Source: an uncultured Clostridia bacterium
GTDB lineage: Bacteria > Bacillota > Clostridia > UBA1381
Direction: 5' to 3'
Assembly: GCA_934444735.1 (NCBI GenBank)
Contig: CAKSDE010000011.1
Span: 36,384-100,383 of the forward strand
Length of the DNA stretch: 64,000 bases
Program-made: the position numbers and the translations under genes
Notes under the pieces: model-generated
What the model was told of the DNA's origin: nothing
What the model saw: only the letters and a program-made list of their open reading frames with translations
Databases searched by the model: none
Shown here: in pieces, positions 33,446-42,047 of the stretch
How the letters are laid out: each line of letters starts with the position of its first letter
Position numbering within the stretch: the stretch's first letter is position 1

Positions 33446-36154
33446 ATGGAAAAAGAAAGAACGATCATTGACGGAGTGGAAGCTCTTGAGGCGGCTTTGG
33501 AAAATGTGAAAAAGGCGCAGCAGAAATTTGCACTCTACACACAGGAACAGGTTGATAAAATCTTTTTTGCGGCGGCATCTGCCGCAAACAAACAGAGAAT
33601 CCCCCTTGCCAAGATGGCTGTCAAGGAAACCGGTATGGGAGTAGTTGAGGATAAGGTCATTAAAAACAACTACGCCGCGGAGTATATTTATAACGCTTAT
33701 AAAGATACAAAAACGTGCGGAGTTATCGAAGAAGACAGTGCATACGGCATTAAAAAAATCGCAGAACCGATTGGTGTTATTGCGGCGGTAATCCCGACCA
33801 CAAATCCAACCTCGACCGCGATCTTCAAATGCCTTCTTGCATTAAAAACAAGAAATGCTATAATTATCTCACCGCACCCGAGAGCAAAGGAGAGCACAAT
33901 TGCAGCGGCAAGGGTGGTTTTGGACGCTGCGGTAAAAGCAGGCGCTCCCGAGGGTATAATAGACTGGATCGATGTGCCGAGCCTTGATATGACCAACCTT
34001 ATAATGAAAGAGGCGGATATTATCCTTGCAACGGGCGGACCGGGAATGGTAAAGGCGGCATATTCGAGCGGTAAGCCGGCAATCGGCGTCGGCGCGGGAA
34101 ATACACCTGCGATTATCGACGAGAGCGCGGATATAATATTGGCGGTAAACTCGATTATTCACTCAAAAACATTTGATAACGGTATGATTTGCGCGTCGGA
34201 GCAGTCGGTAATCGTGCATAAAAACATCTATGATGCGGTCAAAGAAGAATTTTCCGATCGCGGCTGCTATTTCTTAAAGAAGAATGAAATCGATAAGGTA
34301 AGAAAAACCATTATTATAAACGGCGCTTTAAATGCAAAGATTGTCGGACAGTCGGCATATAAAATTGCCGAGCTTGCGGGAGTGAAAGTGCCCGAGAGTA
34401 CAAAGATCCTTATCGGCGAGGTTGAGTCGGTAGAGCTTTCGGAGGAATTTGCACACGAAAAGCTCTCGCCGGTGCTTGCAATGTATAAAGCCGAGGATAT
34501 TGGGGACGCATTTTCAAAAGCGGAGCATTTGATTGCGGACGGCGGTTACGGTCACACTTCGTCCATATATATAAATGAAATGACCGAAAAAGAAAAGCTC
34601 GCGGAATTTGCAAGCCGTATGAAAACCTGCAGAATATTGGTAAATACACCCTCCTCGCACGGCGGAATCGGTGATTTGTATAACTTCAAGCTTGCTCCGT
34701 CACTGACATTGGGCTGCGGTTCGTGGGGCGGCAACTCAGTTTCGGAAAATGTCGGTGTAAAGCACCTGATAAATATAAAAACCGTTGCCGAAAGGAGAGA
34801 GAATATGCTGTGGTTCAGAGCACCTGAAAAGGTATATATGAAAAAAGGCTGTCTGCCTGTCGCACTTGACGAATTAAAGACGGTTATGAACAAGAAAAAA
34901 GCGTTCATAGTAACCGATAGTTTCTTATATAATAACGGCTATACCAAACCGATAACCGATAAGTTGGACGAAATGGGAATCGCACACACCACCTTCTTTG
35001 ATGTTGCACCCGATCCGACTTTGGGCTGTGCAATCGAGGGAGCAAAGCAGATGGCGGCATTTCAGCCCGACTGCATAATAGCGCTCGGCGGCGGCTCTGC
35101 AATGGACGCAGGTAAAATCATGTGGGTACTCTATGAGCATCCCGAGGCGGATTTTATGGATATGGCAATGCGCTTTATCGATATAAGAAAGAGAGTTTAT
35201 ACTTTCCCGAAGATGGGCGAAAAAGCATATTTTATCGCGATACCGACATCTGCCGGAACAGGCTCGGAGGTAACTCCTTTTGCGGTTATCACAGATGAGA
35301 AAACGGGCACAAAATATCCGCTGGCGGATTATGAGCTTTTGCCGAAAATGGCGATTATCGATACCGATTTTCATATGTCCGCACCGAAAGGGCTTACAGC
35401 AGCATCGGGAATTGACGCGGTAACGCACGCTCTTGAGGCATATGCTGCAATGCTTGCTACAGACTATACAGACGGCTTGGCACTTCGGGCATTAAAGATA
35501 ATATTCGAGTATCTGCCTCGTGCATACGATAACGGTTCTGAGGACGTTAAAGCGCGAGAAAAGATGGCGAATGCGGCAACAATGGCAGGTATGGCATTTG
35601 CAAATGCGTTTTTGGGAGTGTGCCATTCAATGGCGCATAAGCTTGGAGCGTTCCACCATTTGCCGCACGGCATTGCAAACGCATTGATGATTGAGCAGGT
35701 TCTGCGCTTTAATGCATCGGAAACTCCGGCAAAAATGGGAACATTTTCACAGTATGATCATCCGCACACATTGCAAAGATACGCAGAGGTTGCCGATTAT
35801 CTCGGGCTTGGCGGCAAGAATGATACCGAAAAGCTTGAAAATCTCATAAAGGCGGTAAATGCGCTGAAAGAAAGAGTCGGAATCAAGGCAACAATCAAGG
35901 ATTACGGTATTGATGAAAAGGACTTTTTGGATCGTCTGGACGATATGACGGAACAGGCATTTGACGATCAGTGTACAGGTGCAAATCCGCGTTATCCGCT
36001 GATGAGCGAAATCAAGCAGATGTATTTGAATGCATATTATGGTAATAAATATGAAGAAACGGTAAAACCGATTGAAACGGAGGACGAAATAAAGAAGGAT
36101 TCTCGTGATTTCAAGCAGGTTTACCGTGATGCGGAAAATAAGAAGAATATGTAA
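33446..36154 (+). CDS. adhE: Bifunctional acetaldehyde-CoA/alcohol dehydrogenase AdhE
   Basis: 902 residues, the usual length. The N-terminal aldehyde dehydrogenase half reduces acetyl-CoA to acetaldehyde; the active-site cysteine is C249 in FDNGMICASEQ. The C-terminal iron-dependent alcohol dehydrogenase half reduces acetaldehyde to ethanol and shows GGGSAMDAGKIMW, IPTSAGTGSEVTPF, GIDAVTHALEAY and the iron-binding histidines in GVCHSMAHKLGAFHHLPHG. ATG 33446 follows AAGGAGG. The enzyme reoxidises two NADH per acetyl-CoA during fermentation and usually forms spirosomes. The Rex operator upstream fits NADH-dependent induction. No fermentation partners are adjacent. Confidence 0.97.
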   Translation: MEKERTIIDGVEALEAALENVKKAQQKFALYTQEQVDKIFFAAASAANKQRIPLAKMAVKETGMGVVEDKVIKNNYAAEYIYNAYKDTKTCGVIEEDSAYGIKKIAEPIGVIAAVIPTTNPTSTAIFKCLLALKTRNAIIISPHPRAKESTIAAARVVLDAAVKAGAPEGIIDWIDVPSLDMTNLIMKEADIILATGGPGMVKAAYSSGKPAIGVGAGNTPAIIDESADIILAVNSIIHSKTFDNGMICASEQSVIVHKNIYDAVKEEFSDRGCYFLKKNEIDKVRKTIIINGALNAKIVGQSAYKIAELAGVKVPESTKILIGEVESVELSEEFAHEKLSPVLAMYKAEDIGDAFSKAEHLIADGGYGHTSSIYINEMTEKEKLAEFASRMKTCRILVNTPSSHGGIGDLYNFKLAPSLTLGCGSWGGNSVSENVGVKHLINIKTVAERRENMLWFRAPEKVYMKKGCLPVALDELKTVMNKKKAFIVTDSFLYNNGYTKPITDKLDEMGIAHTTFFDVAPDPTLGCAIEGAKQMAAFQPDCIIALGGGSAMDAGKIMWVLYEHPEADFMDMAMRFIDIRKRVYTFPKMGEKAYFIAIPTSAGTGSEVTPFAVITDEKTGTKYPLADYELLPKMAIIDTDFHMSAPKGLTAASGIDAVTHALEAYAAMLATDYTDGLALRALKIIFEYLPRAYDNGSEDVKAREKMANAATMAGMAFANAFLGVCHSMAHKLGAFHHLPHGIANALMIEQVLRFNASETPAKMGTFSQYDHPHTLQRYAEVADYLGLGGKNDTEKLENLIKAVNALKERVGIKATIKDYGIDEKDFLDRLDDMTEQAFDDQCTGANPRYPLMSEIKQMYLNAYYGNKYEETVKPIETEDEIKKDSRDFKQVYRDAENKKNM

Positions 36155-36164
36155 AGGAGGGTGT

Positions 36165-36270
36165 AAGTCTGAATAAAAACGCCCATAGCACAACTTTTTG
36201 CTCGGGGCGGTACCAACGTACAGCACCGCTCGCTGCAAAGCAGTACTCTGAGCGATTTTCTTTCAGACTT
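36165..36270. repeat. Possible small repeat element with terminal inverted repeats
   Basis: AAGTCTGAA at 36165-36173 and TTCAGACTT at 36262-36270 are perfect inverted repeats about 88 bases apart. The interior holds a smaller hairpin (CGCTC...GAGCG) and is more GC-rich than its surroundings. No second copy is in the window, so mobility cannot be shown; it could instead be a leader or a degenerate terminator after adhE. Confidence 0.35.
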
Positions 36271-36310
36271 AAGTTTGTGCCTTGCAGCACGGAAAGGAAT
36301 GGTTATAAAG

Positions 36311-37060
36311 ATGAAACTGGACAGAATTATTGCGGTCAGAAACAATAAAACAATTTATCGTGACGGAGATTTGTGCATGAAGGTGTTTAACGAGGACTTC
36401 TCCAAAGCCGATATTTTAAATGAGGCACTGAATCAGGCACGGGTTGAGGAAACCGGCTTAAATATCCCGAAGATACAAGAGGTTACAATGATAGACGGTA
36501 AATGGGCGATTGTGTCCGACTATATAAAGGGAAAGACGCTCCGTCAGCTTATGGACGAAAATCCGGACAAAAAGGACGAATACCTGAGCGATTTTGTCGA
36601 TTTGCAGATAGAGATGCATAAAAAGACCTGCCCCAAGCTTTATAAGCTAAAGGATAAGATGAGCGACAAAATCAGTCAGACCGACTTAAGCGCAACCGTC
36701 CGTTATGAGCTGCATACAAGATTAAACGGTATGCCGAAACACAATAAGCTTTGCCACGGTGACTTTAACCCTTCAAATATAATAATTACGGATGACGGCA
36801 CGCCGTATATTCTCGATTGGTCGCACGCAACGCAAGGCAATGCCTCGGCGGACGCGGCAAGGACGTATCTTTTGTTCTGGCTTGCGGGAGATATTACCGG
36901 AGCCAAGAAATATCTGGATTTGTTCTGTGAAAAAAGCGATACAGCGATGCAATATGTGCAGAAGTGGATGCCGATTGTTGCGGCGTCACAGACAGTCAAA
37001 GGCAACGACAAAGAACGTGAATTTTTGAATTCATGGATCAATGTTGTGGACTATGAATAA
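36311..37060 (+). CDS. Aminoglycoside phosphotransferase/choline kinase-like protein
   Basis: 249 residues from ATG 36311; ATG 36299 is an in-frame alternative but abuts the AAAGGA site. The kinase-like fold is shown by IVSDYIKGKTLRQLM (hinge region), the catalytic loop LCHGDFNPSNIII and the metal-binding ILDWSHA, followed by a helical DAARTYLLFWLAG segment. The family phosphorylates small hydroxyl compounds such as sugars, choline, homoserine or antibiotics. Nothing ties it to resistance here, and the neighbours do not indicate a substrate. It seems to be a single-gene unit. Confidence 0.8.
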   Translation: MKLDRIIAVRNNKTIYRDGDLCMKVFNEDFSKADILNEALNQARVEETGLNIPKIQEVTMIDGKWAIVSDYIKGKTLRQLMDENPDKKDEYLSDFVDLQIEMHKKTCPKLYKLKDKMSDKISQTDLSATVRYELHTRLNGMPKHNKLCHGDFNPSNIIITDDGTPYILDWSHATQGNASADAARTYLLFWLAGDITGAKKYLDLFCEKSDTAMQYVQKWMPIVAASQTVKGNDKEREFLNSWINVVDYE

Positions 37061-37421
37061 CAATATCAATGGGCTGTAGAAAAATGCACAGATCGCGTAA
37101 AGCATGGAGTGTTGATTTAAGCCGTTTATAACAATAAAAATATTGGAATAAATTAACACATAAAAGGTAGAAATTCGTTATAAAAACGAATTTATTATAA
37201 TAAATGCTTTATGCTATGAACAAACTTCGCCGCTCGACGTACTCCTGTACGCCTTCGGGTAACCCCAAGCAAGGATATCCTTGCTTGGGCTCAGTTTGTC
37301 CATTCTGCGCTATTTTTCCGCACCCCAAAATGAATGTGATGTAGCAAAGTGATTTCATTTTGCTACATCTCCATATAATAAAGCAAAATAAAATTTATTT
37401 ATCAGAAAGAGAGGAATTTTT
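37061..37421 (+). other. Intergenic region with several palindromes upstream of the hydrogenase operon
   Basis: 361 bases without a gene. Contents: a short hairpin AAATTCGTT/AACGAATTT just before TATAAT at 37196-37201; inverted arms ACAAACT (about 37210) and AGTTTGT (about 37293) enclosing a perfect 26-base palindrome at 37264-37289 (CCCAAGCAAGGAT and its complement); and a hairpin GATGTAGCAAA/TTTGCTACATC at 37338-37369. A second TATAAT lies at 37374-37379. None of the hairpins has a good U-run. A structured leader RNA or inserted repeat is possible. Confidence 0.5.
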
Positions 37422-37661
37422 ATGAAAGTAGTAGTATGTATCGGTTCATCATGTCACATTAAGGGATCAAGACAGGTGGTTGAGGCACTTCAGCGCCTGG
37501 TTGCGGAAAATAAGCTTGACGATAAGGTTGAGCTTTCGGGAACATTCTGTATGGGTGAATGTCAAAAGGGCGTATGCGTTACGGTAGACGGAGAATTTTT
37601 TTCGGTTTCACCCGATACTGTAGAGGATTTCTTTAAAGACAGCATTTTGGCAAAGCTTTAA
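37422..37661 (+). CDS. Thioredoxin-like [2Fe-2S] ferredoxin domain protein
   Basis: 79 residues. Four cysteines in the arrangement CIGSSC and FCMGEC match the thioredoxin-fold [2Fe-2S] ferredoxins related to the NuoE/HydC/HndA C-terminal domain. The N-terminal helical domain of NuoE is absent, so it is a stand-alone mini-ferredoxin. It probably carries electrons to or from the hydrogenase-like proteins encoded next. ATG 37422 follows AAGAGAGGAA. The gap to the next start is 33 bases, consistent with the first gene of a four-gene operon. Confidence 0.85.
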   Translation: MKVVVCIGSSCHIKGSRQVVEALQRLVAENKLDDKVELSGTFCMGECQKGVCVTVDGEFFSVSPDTVEDFFKDSILAKL

Positions 37662-37694
37662 GTATAAGCCGTACACGGCGGAATGGAGTGTATA

Positions 37695-39371
37695 ATGACT
37701 AATTGTTTGACTTTAAAAAAATCAAATTGCAAAAACTGTTATAAATGTATTCGCCACTGCCCGGTAAAGTCGATAAGATTTTCGGGGAATCAGGCATATA
37801 TTATCGGTAATGAATGTATACTTTGCGGACATTGTTTTGTAGTCTGTCCGCAGGACGCCAAGCAGATTGTCGATGAAACGGAAAAGGTAAGAGTTTTGCT
37901 GCAAAACGGAGATCCCGTTTATGTGAGTCTTGCTCCGTCATTTATCGCCAATTATGAGGGCGTCGGAATAAATTCCATTAGAGAGGCGCTGAAAAAGCTC
38001 GGCTTTGCAGACGCCGAAGAAACCGCTTTGGGTGCAACCATTGTAAAAAACGAATATGAGAGAATGATAAACGAGGACGGAGCAGATGTTATAATATCTT
38101 CCTGCTGTCACTCGGTTAATTTGCTTGTTCAGAAATATTTTCCCAAAGAGCTTCCTTATCTTGCAAGCGTTCTTTCTCCGATGCAGGCGCATTGCCTGGA
38201 GATAAAGAAAAAAAATCCGAAAGCCAAAACGGTATTTATCGGTCCGTGCGTTGCGAAAAAGGACGAGGCGGAATATTATGAGGGAATTGTGGACGCGGTT
38301 TTGACTTTTGACGAGCTGACAAGATGGTTTAAAGAGGAAAATATTGAGCTTACACCCGAGAAGGACAATAATGAAAACAGCCGCGCAAGATTTTTCCCGA
38401 CAACCGGCGGCATATTAAAGACGATGGCGCAGGATAATCCCGAATATACATATATGGCAATCGACGGCGTTGAAAACTGTATGGCGGCTCTCAGGGACAT
38501 CGAGAGCGGAAAGATACATAAGTGCTTTATCGAGATGTCTGCCTGTACCGGCAGCTGTGTCGGCGGCCCTGTAATGGAAAAATTCCACAGAAATCCGGTA
38601 ATGGACTATATGTCGGTTTCAAATTTTGCGGGCAAAAAGGATTTTGAGATTGAACAGCCCGACAGCCTGGAAATCAAAAAGACATTTACAATGATTGAGA
38701 AGAAATTGCAGCCGCCGACAGAGAAAGAGATAAACGAAATTCTGCGGCAGATGGGCAAATTCAAGCCCTCCGATGAGCTTAACTGCGGCTCGTGCGGATA
38801 TGATTCCTGCCGTGAAAAGGCGGTCGCGATATATCAGGGGAAAGCTGAAATTTCAATGTGTCTGCCGTTTTTGAAGGATAAAGCGGAGAGCTTCTCGGAT
38901 ACAATCGTAAAAAATACTCCGAACGGACTTATTGTTTTAAATGAGGCGTTGGAGGTGCAGCAGATAAATAAAGCGGCATTGAAGATTATGAACCTTGCAA
39001 GCGCAAAGGACATTTTGGGCGATCTGGTAGTGCGCGTTCTCGATCCCAAGCCGTTTATGGAGGTTTTGGGGACGGGTAAAAACCTTAACGATAAGAGAAT
39101 GTATCTTGCCGAGTATGAAAAGTATGTTGAGCAGACAATTATCTATGATAAGGAATATAAGCTCATAGTCTGTATTATGCGTGACGTCACCGATGAAGAG
39201 AAGAATCGCGAGAAAAAGGAAGAAATAGGCAGACAGACCGTAGAGGTAGCAGACAGAGTTGTGGAAAAACAGATGAGAATTGTACAGGAGATTGCATCGC
39301 TTTTGGGCGAAACTGCGGCAGAAACGAAAATTGCACTTACAAAGCTGAAGGAGACGATTGCTGATGAATAA
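37695..39371 (+). CDS. hydS: Sensory [FeFe] hydrogenase with C-terminal PAS domain (HydS, group C-like)
   Basis: 558 residues from ATG 37695 (GGAG 6 bases upstream). Order: two [4Fe-4S] motifs (CKNCYKCIRHC and CILCGHCFVVC); the H-cluster domain with L1 SSCCH (C137, C138), L2 GPCVAKKDE and L3 EMSACTGSCVGG (C284, C288); a further 4Fe-4S domain CGSCGYDSC...C near 360-395; then a PAS domain (NTPNGLIVLNEALEVQQINKAA) at about 400-520. The L1 proline and L2 methionine of catalytic enzymes are replaced, as in putative sensory hydrogenases. It probably senses hydrogen or redox state and signals through the PAS domain to the phosphatase encoded next, with which it overlaps by 8 bases. Confidence 0.9.
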   Translation: MTNCLTLKKSNCKNCYKCIRHCPVKSIRFSGNQAYIIGNECILCGHCFVVCPQDAKQIVDETEKVRVLLQNGDPVYVSLAPSFIANYEGVGINSIREALKKLGFADAEETALGATIVKNEYERMINEDGADVIISSCCHSVNLLVQKYFPKELPYLASVLSPMQAHCLEIKKKNPKAKTVFIGPCVAKKDEAEYYEGIVDAVLTFDELTRWFKEENIELTPEKDNNENSRARFFPTTGGILKTMAQDNPEYTYMAIDGVENCMAALRDIESGKIHKCFIEMSACTGSCVGGPVMEKFHRNPVMDYMSVSNFAGKKDFEIEQPDSLEIKKTFTMIEKKLQPPTEKEINEILRQMGKFKPSDELNCGSCGYDSCREKAVAIYQGKAEISMCLPFLKDKAESFSDTIVKNTPNGLIVLNEALEVQQINKAALKIMNLASAKDILGDLVVRVLDPKPFMEVLGTGKNLNDKRMYLAEYEKYVEQTIIYDKEYKLIVCIMRDVTDEEKNREKKEEIGRQTVEVADRVVEKQMRIVQEIASLLGETAAETKIALTKLKETIADE

Positions 39372-40536
39372 TTTATGTGCCGACATTGGATATAAGAGTG
39401 TGAATCATTTCGGAGAGCAGCTTTGCGGCGATCATGTTGATGTTGTGGAGCAGGACGAAAACTCTGCGGTTATAGTCCTGGCAGACGGATTGGGGAGCGG
39501 CGTTAAGGCAAGTATTTTGTCCACGCTTACCTCAAAAATCATATCCACAATGATGGCAGAGGGAATATCTTTGGAGGAATGTGTTTCAACGATTGCGGCA
39601 ACACTGCCGATATGCTCTGTCAGAAATGTTGCGTATTCCACCTTTACGATTATACACCTGATCGATAATGCCACAGCCGAGCTGATTCAGTACGATAATC
39701 CGCATATTATTTTCTATCGCGATAATAAGAATTACGATTATCCGAAATCCGAGCTTAATATCGACGGGAAAAAGCTCTATAAATCGGTGATAAGCTTGCA
39801 GGAGAATGATATATTTGTGGCAATGAGCGACGGCTGTCCTCATGCAGGGATAGGTACGGCATATAATTTCGGCTGGAAAAGAGAGGATATTATCGACTTT
39901 TTGGAGCCGCTCACAGTGGGAGATTTTACGGCAAAAACATTGGCAACAATACTTGTGGACGAGTGCTTTAAGCTTTATGATGAGATGCCGGGAGATGACG
40001 CTACGGCGTGTGTTGTAAGGATAAGAAAAAGAGAGCCGATGAATTTGCTTTTCGGGCCGCCGTCGAACAGAGATGACGCAAACAGAATGATGTCGCTCTT
40101 CTTCTCAAAAGAGGGAAAGCATATTGTCTGCGGCGGAACCACCTCGTCAATTGTAGCTAAGTTCTTGAGAAAGCCGCTCAAAACGAGTCTGAAATTTGAA
40201 GTAAGCGATGTTCCGCCGATTGCGGAGATTGAGGGCGTGGATCTTGTTACGGAGGGTGTAATTACCATAAATAAGGTGCTTGAATATGCAAAGGACTACT
40301 TAAACGGAAACGAAAGCTATTCGCATTGGGGATATCAGCGTGACGGTGCATCTCTGATTTGCAGAATGCTTTTTGAACAGGCTACCGATATAAATTTTTA
40401 TGTCGGCAGAGCGATAAATCCGGCACATCAGAATCCTGATTTGCCGATCAACTTCAATATAAAAATGAATCTGGTCGAAGAACTTTCCAAATGCTTGAAG
40501 CAGATGGGAAAAAGAATCAAGGTGAGTTATTTTTAA
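39364..40536 (+). CDS. SpoIIE/PP2C-type serine/threonine phosphatase linked to the sensory hydrogenase
   Basis: 390 residues from ATG 39364, overlapping hydS. The PPM phosphatase motifs are visible: the first acidic site GEQLCGDHVDVVEQDE, AVIVLADGLGSGVKAS (D-G metal-binding motif), FVAMSDGCPHAG and PGDDATACVVRI. A C-terminal part of about 150 residues (from MNLLFGPPSNRDDAN) is not a known output domain to me. The phosphatase core is of the SpoIIE type. It is likely the output of the hydrogenase sensor, dephosphorylating an unknown protein such as an anti-sigma or anti-anti-sigma factor. No target gene is adjacent. Confidence 0.87.
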   Translation: MNNLCADIGYKSVNHFGEQLCGDHVDVVEQDENSAVIVLADGLGSGVKASILSTLTSKIISTMMAEGISLEECVSTIAATLPICSVRNVAYSTFTIIHLIDNATAELIQYDNPHIIFYRDNKNYDYPKSELNIDGKKLYKSVISLQENDIFVAMSDGCPHAGIGTAYNFGWKREDIIDFLEPLTVGDFTAKTLATILVDECFKLYDEMPGDDATACVVRIRKREPMNLLFGPPSNRDDANRMMSLFFSKEGKHIVCGGTTSSIVAKFLRKPLKTSLKFEVSDVPPIAEIEGVDLVTEGVITINKVLEYAKDYLNGNESYSHWGYQRDGASLICRMLFEQATDINFYVGRAINPAHQNPDLPINFNIKMNLVEELSKCLKQMGKRIKVSYF

Positions 40537-40553
40537 GAAAGGGAACGGGGGAT

Positions 40554-41978
40554 ATGAGAAAGTTTGATACAAAAATTCAGCATTTGAAATATAAGGTGCT
40601 GCGCGAGGTGGCAAGAGAGGCTTGGAACGGTACTTTACAGGAGAATCTTCTGGATATACCGAAGCGCATTGTGCCCGGAAATACTCCGACTATGAGGTGT
40701 TGCGTATATAAAGAAAGAGCTATCTTGGCGGAGCGTGTAAAAATCGCGATGGGAGGATACAAGGATAAGCCGAATGTTATAGAAACAATAGATATAGCCT
40801 GTGACGAATGTCCGATGGGCGGATACGAAGTGACCGACTCATGCCGCGGGTGTCTTGCGCACCGCTGCGAAGATGTTTGCCGGCGAAATGCCCTGTCTTT
40901 TGATGAAAACCACGTTGCGCATATAGATAAATCAAAGTGCGTGAATTGCGGAGCGTGCGCGAAGGTGTGTCCGTTTGCGGCGATTATCAACAGAATAAGA
41001 CCGTGCCAGAATGCCTGTAAGGTTAAAGCAATTTCGATGGACGAGAATCAAGCCGCAAAAATTGATGACGAAAAGTGTATTGAATGTGGTGCTTGTGTAT
41101 ATCAGTGTCCGTTCGGGGCGATTACCGATAAATCGTATATTTTAGATGCAATAGAAATCTTAAAAGGTAGTGAGCAAAACAAAAAATACAAGGTATTTGC
41201 CGTTGTAGCACCTGCAATTTCGAGTCAGTTCACATATGCGAAGGTGGGGCAGGTGATAACCGGCTTAAAAGAGCTTGGATTTTATACGGTGGTAGAGGCG
41301 GCGCTCGGCGCTGATATGGTTGCGGCGGCTGAATCAAAAGAGCTTGCCGAAAAGGGATTTCTGACAAGCTCATGCTGCCCGGCATTTGTAAGCTATATAC
41401 ATAAGTCATTCCCCGGCCTTGTGCCTTTGATATCGCATAATCTATCTCCTATGGCGGCAATTGCGAAATATATAAAAGAGCATGAGGCTCCGTGCAAGGT
41501 CATATTTATCGGACCGTGTACGGCAAAAAAAGCGGAGATAAAAAAAGAAAGTGTAAAGCCTTATGTCGATACGGCAATTACATTTGAAGAATTGCAGGCG
41601 CTCTTTGACAGCCGCGATTTTGACGTTACGACTCTAAAAGAGGGCGTTTTGGATAATGCATCATATTTCGGAAGAATATTTGCCAGGAGCGGCGGACTTT
41701 CGGACGCGGTAAAACAAGCTTTAAAGGAAAACGGTCTGGAGGACTTCGAGCTTAAAGCTGTTGCGTGCGACGGTATCGAGGCGTGCAGAACTGCGCTTTT
41801 GAAAAAGAGCAGAAATGTTCTTGACGCCAATTTTATAGAGGGCATGGCTTGCGTCGGCGGCTGTATCGGCGGTGCGGGGTGCCTGACGCACGGTGAGAAA
41901 AATAAAGCCGAAGTGGATAAATACGGCAGAGAAGCGTTTGAAAAAACGATAACCGAAGCAATATCAATGTTAAAATAA
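40554..41978 (+). CDS. [FeFe] hydrogenase, group B-like monomeric enzyme
   Basis: 474 residues from ATG 40554 (GGGGGA upstream). The N-terminal cysteine-rich segment CDECPMGGY...CRGCLAHRCEDVC is typical of group B. Two [4Fe-4S] motifs follow (CVNCGACAKVC and CIECGACVYQC). The H-cluster ligands are L1 TSCCPA, L2 GPCTAKKAE and L3 EGMACVGGCIGGAG. It should interconvert protons and hydrogen in the cytoplasm, probably with ferredoxin. Being in one operon with the sensory hydrogenase and phosphatase suggests it is the enzyme regulated by that unit. A terminator follows immediately. Confidence 0.93.
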   Translation: MRKFDTKIQHLKYKVLREVAREAWNGTLQENLLDIPKRIVPGNTPTMRCCVYKERAILAERVKIAMGGYKDKPNVIETIDIACDECPMGGYEVTDSCRGCLAHRCEDVCRRNALSFDENHVAHIDKSKCVNCGACAKVCPFAAIINRIRPCQNACKVKAISMDENQAAKIDDEKCIECGACVYQCPFGAITDKSYILDAIEILKGSEQNKKYKVFAVVAPAISSQFTYAKVGQVITGLKELGFYTVVEAALGADMVAAAESKELAEKGFLTSSCCPAFVSYIHKSFPGLVPLISHNLSPMAAIAKYIKEHEAPCKVIFIGPCTAKKAEIKKESVKPYVDTAITFEELQALFDSRDFDVTTLKEGVLDNASYFGRIFARSGGLSDAVKQALKENGLEDFELKAVACDGIEACRTALLKKSRNVLDANFIEGMACVGGCIGGAGCLTHGEKNKAEVDKYGREAFEKTITEAISMLK

Positions 41979-41991
41979 AGATTAAGTAAAG

Positions 41992-42029
41992 AACCGAACG
42001 CAAAGTGATTTCATGCTGCGTTCGGTTTT
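41992..42029. terminator. Bidirectional terminator between the hydrogenase and AraC genes
   Basis: Inverted repeat AACCGAACGCA/TGCGTTCGGTT with a short T run, placed between convergent genes. Confidence 0.85.
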
Positions 42030-42047
42030 GATACTTTCAATATAATT

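Noticed and set aside
34925..35428. 167-codon minus-strand open frame
   Set aside because: Antisense to adhE, which is intact and fully explains the region.
36311..37060. Aminoglycoside resistance gene
   Set aside because: Only general kinase motifs are visible; the fold is shared with choline, homoserine and sugar kinases and there is no resistance context.
37264..37289. Palindrome as terminator of the kinase-like gene
   Set aside because: No U-run follows it and it lies more than 200 bases beyond the stop codon.
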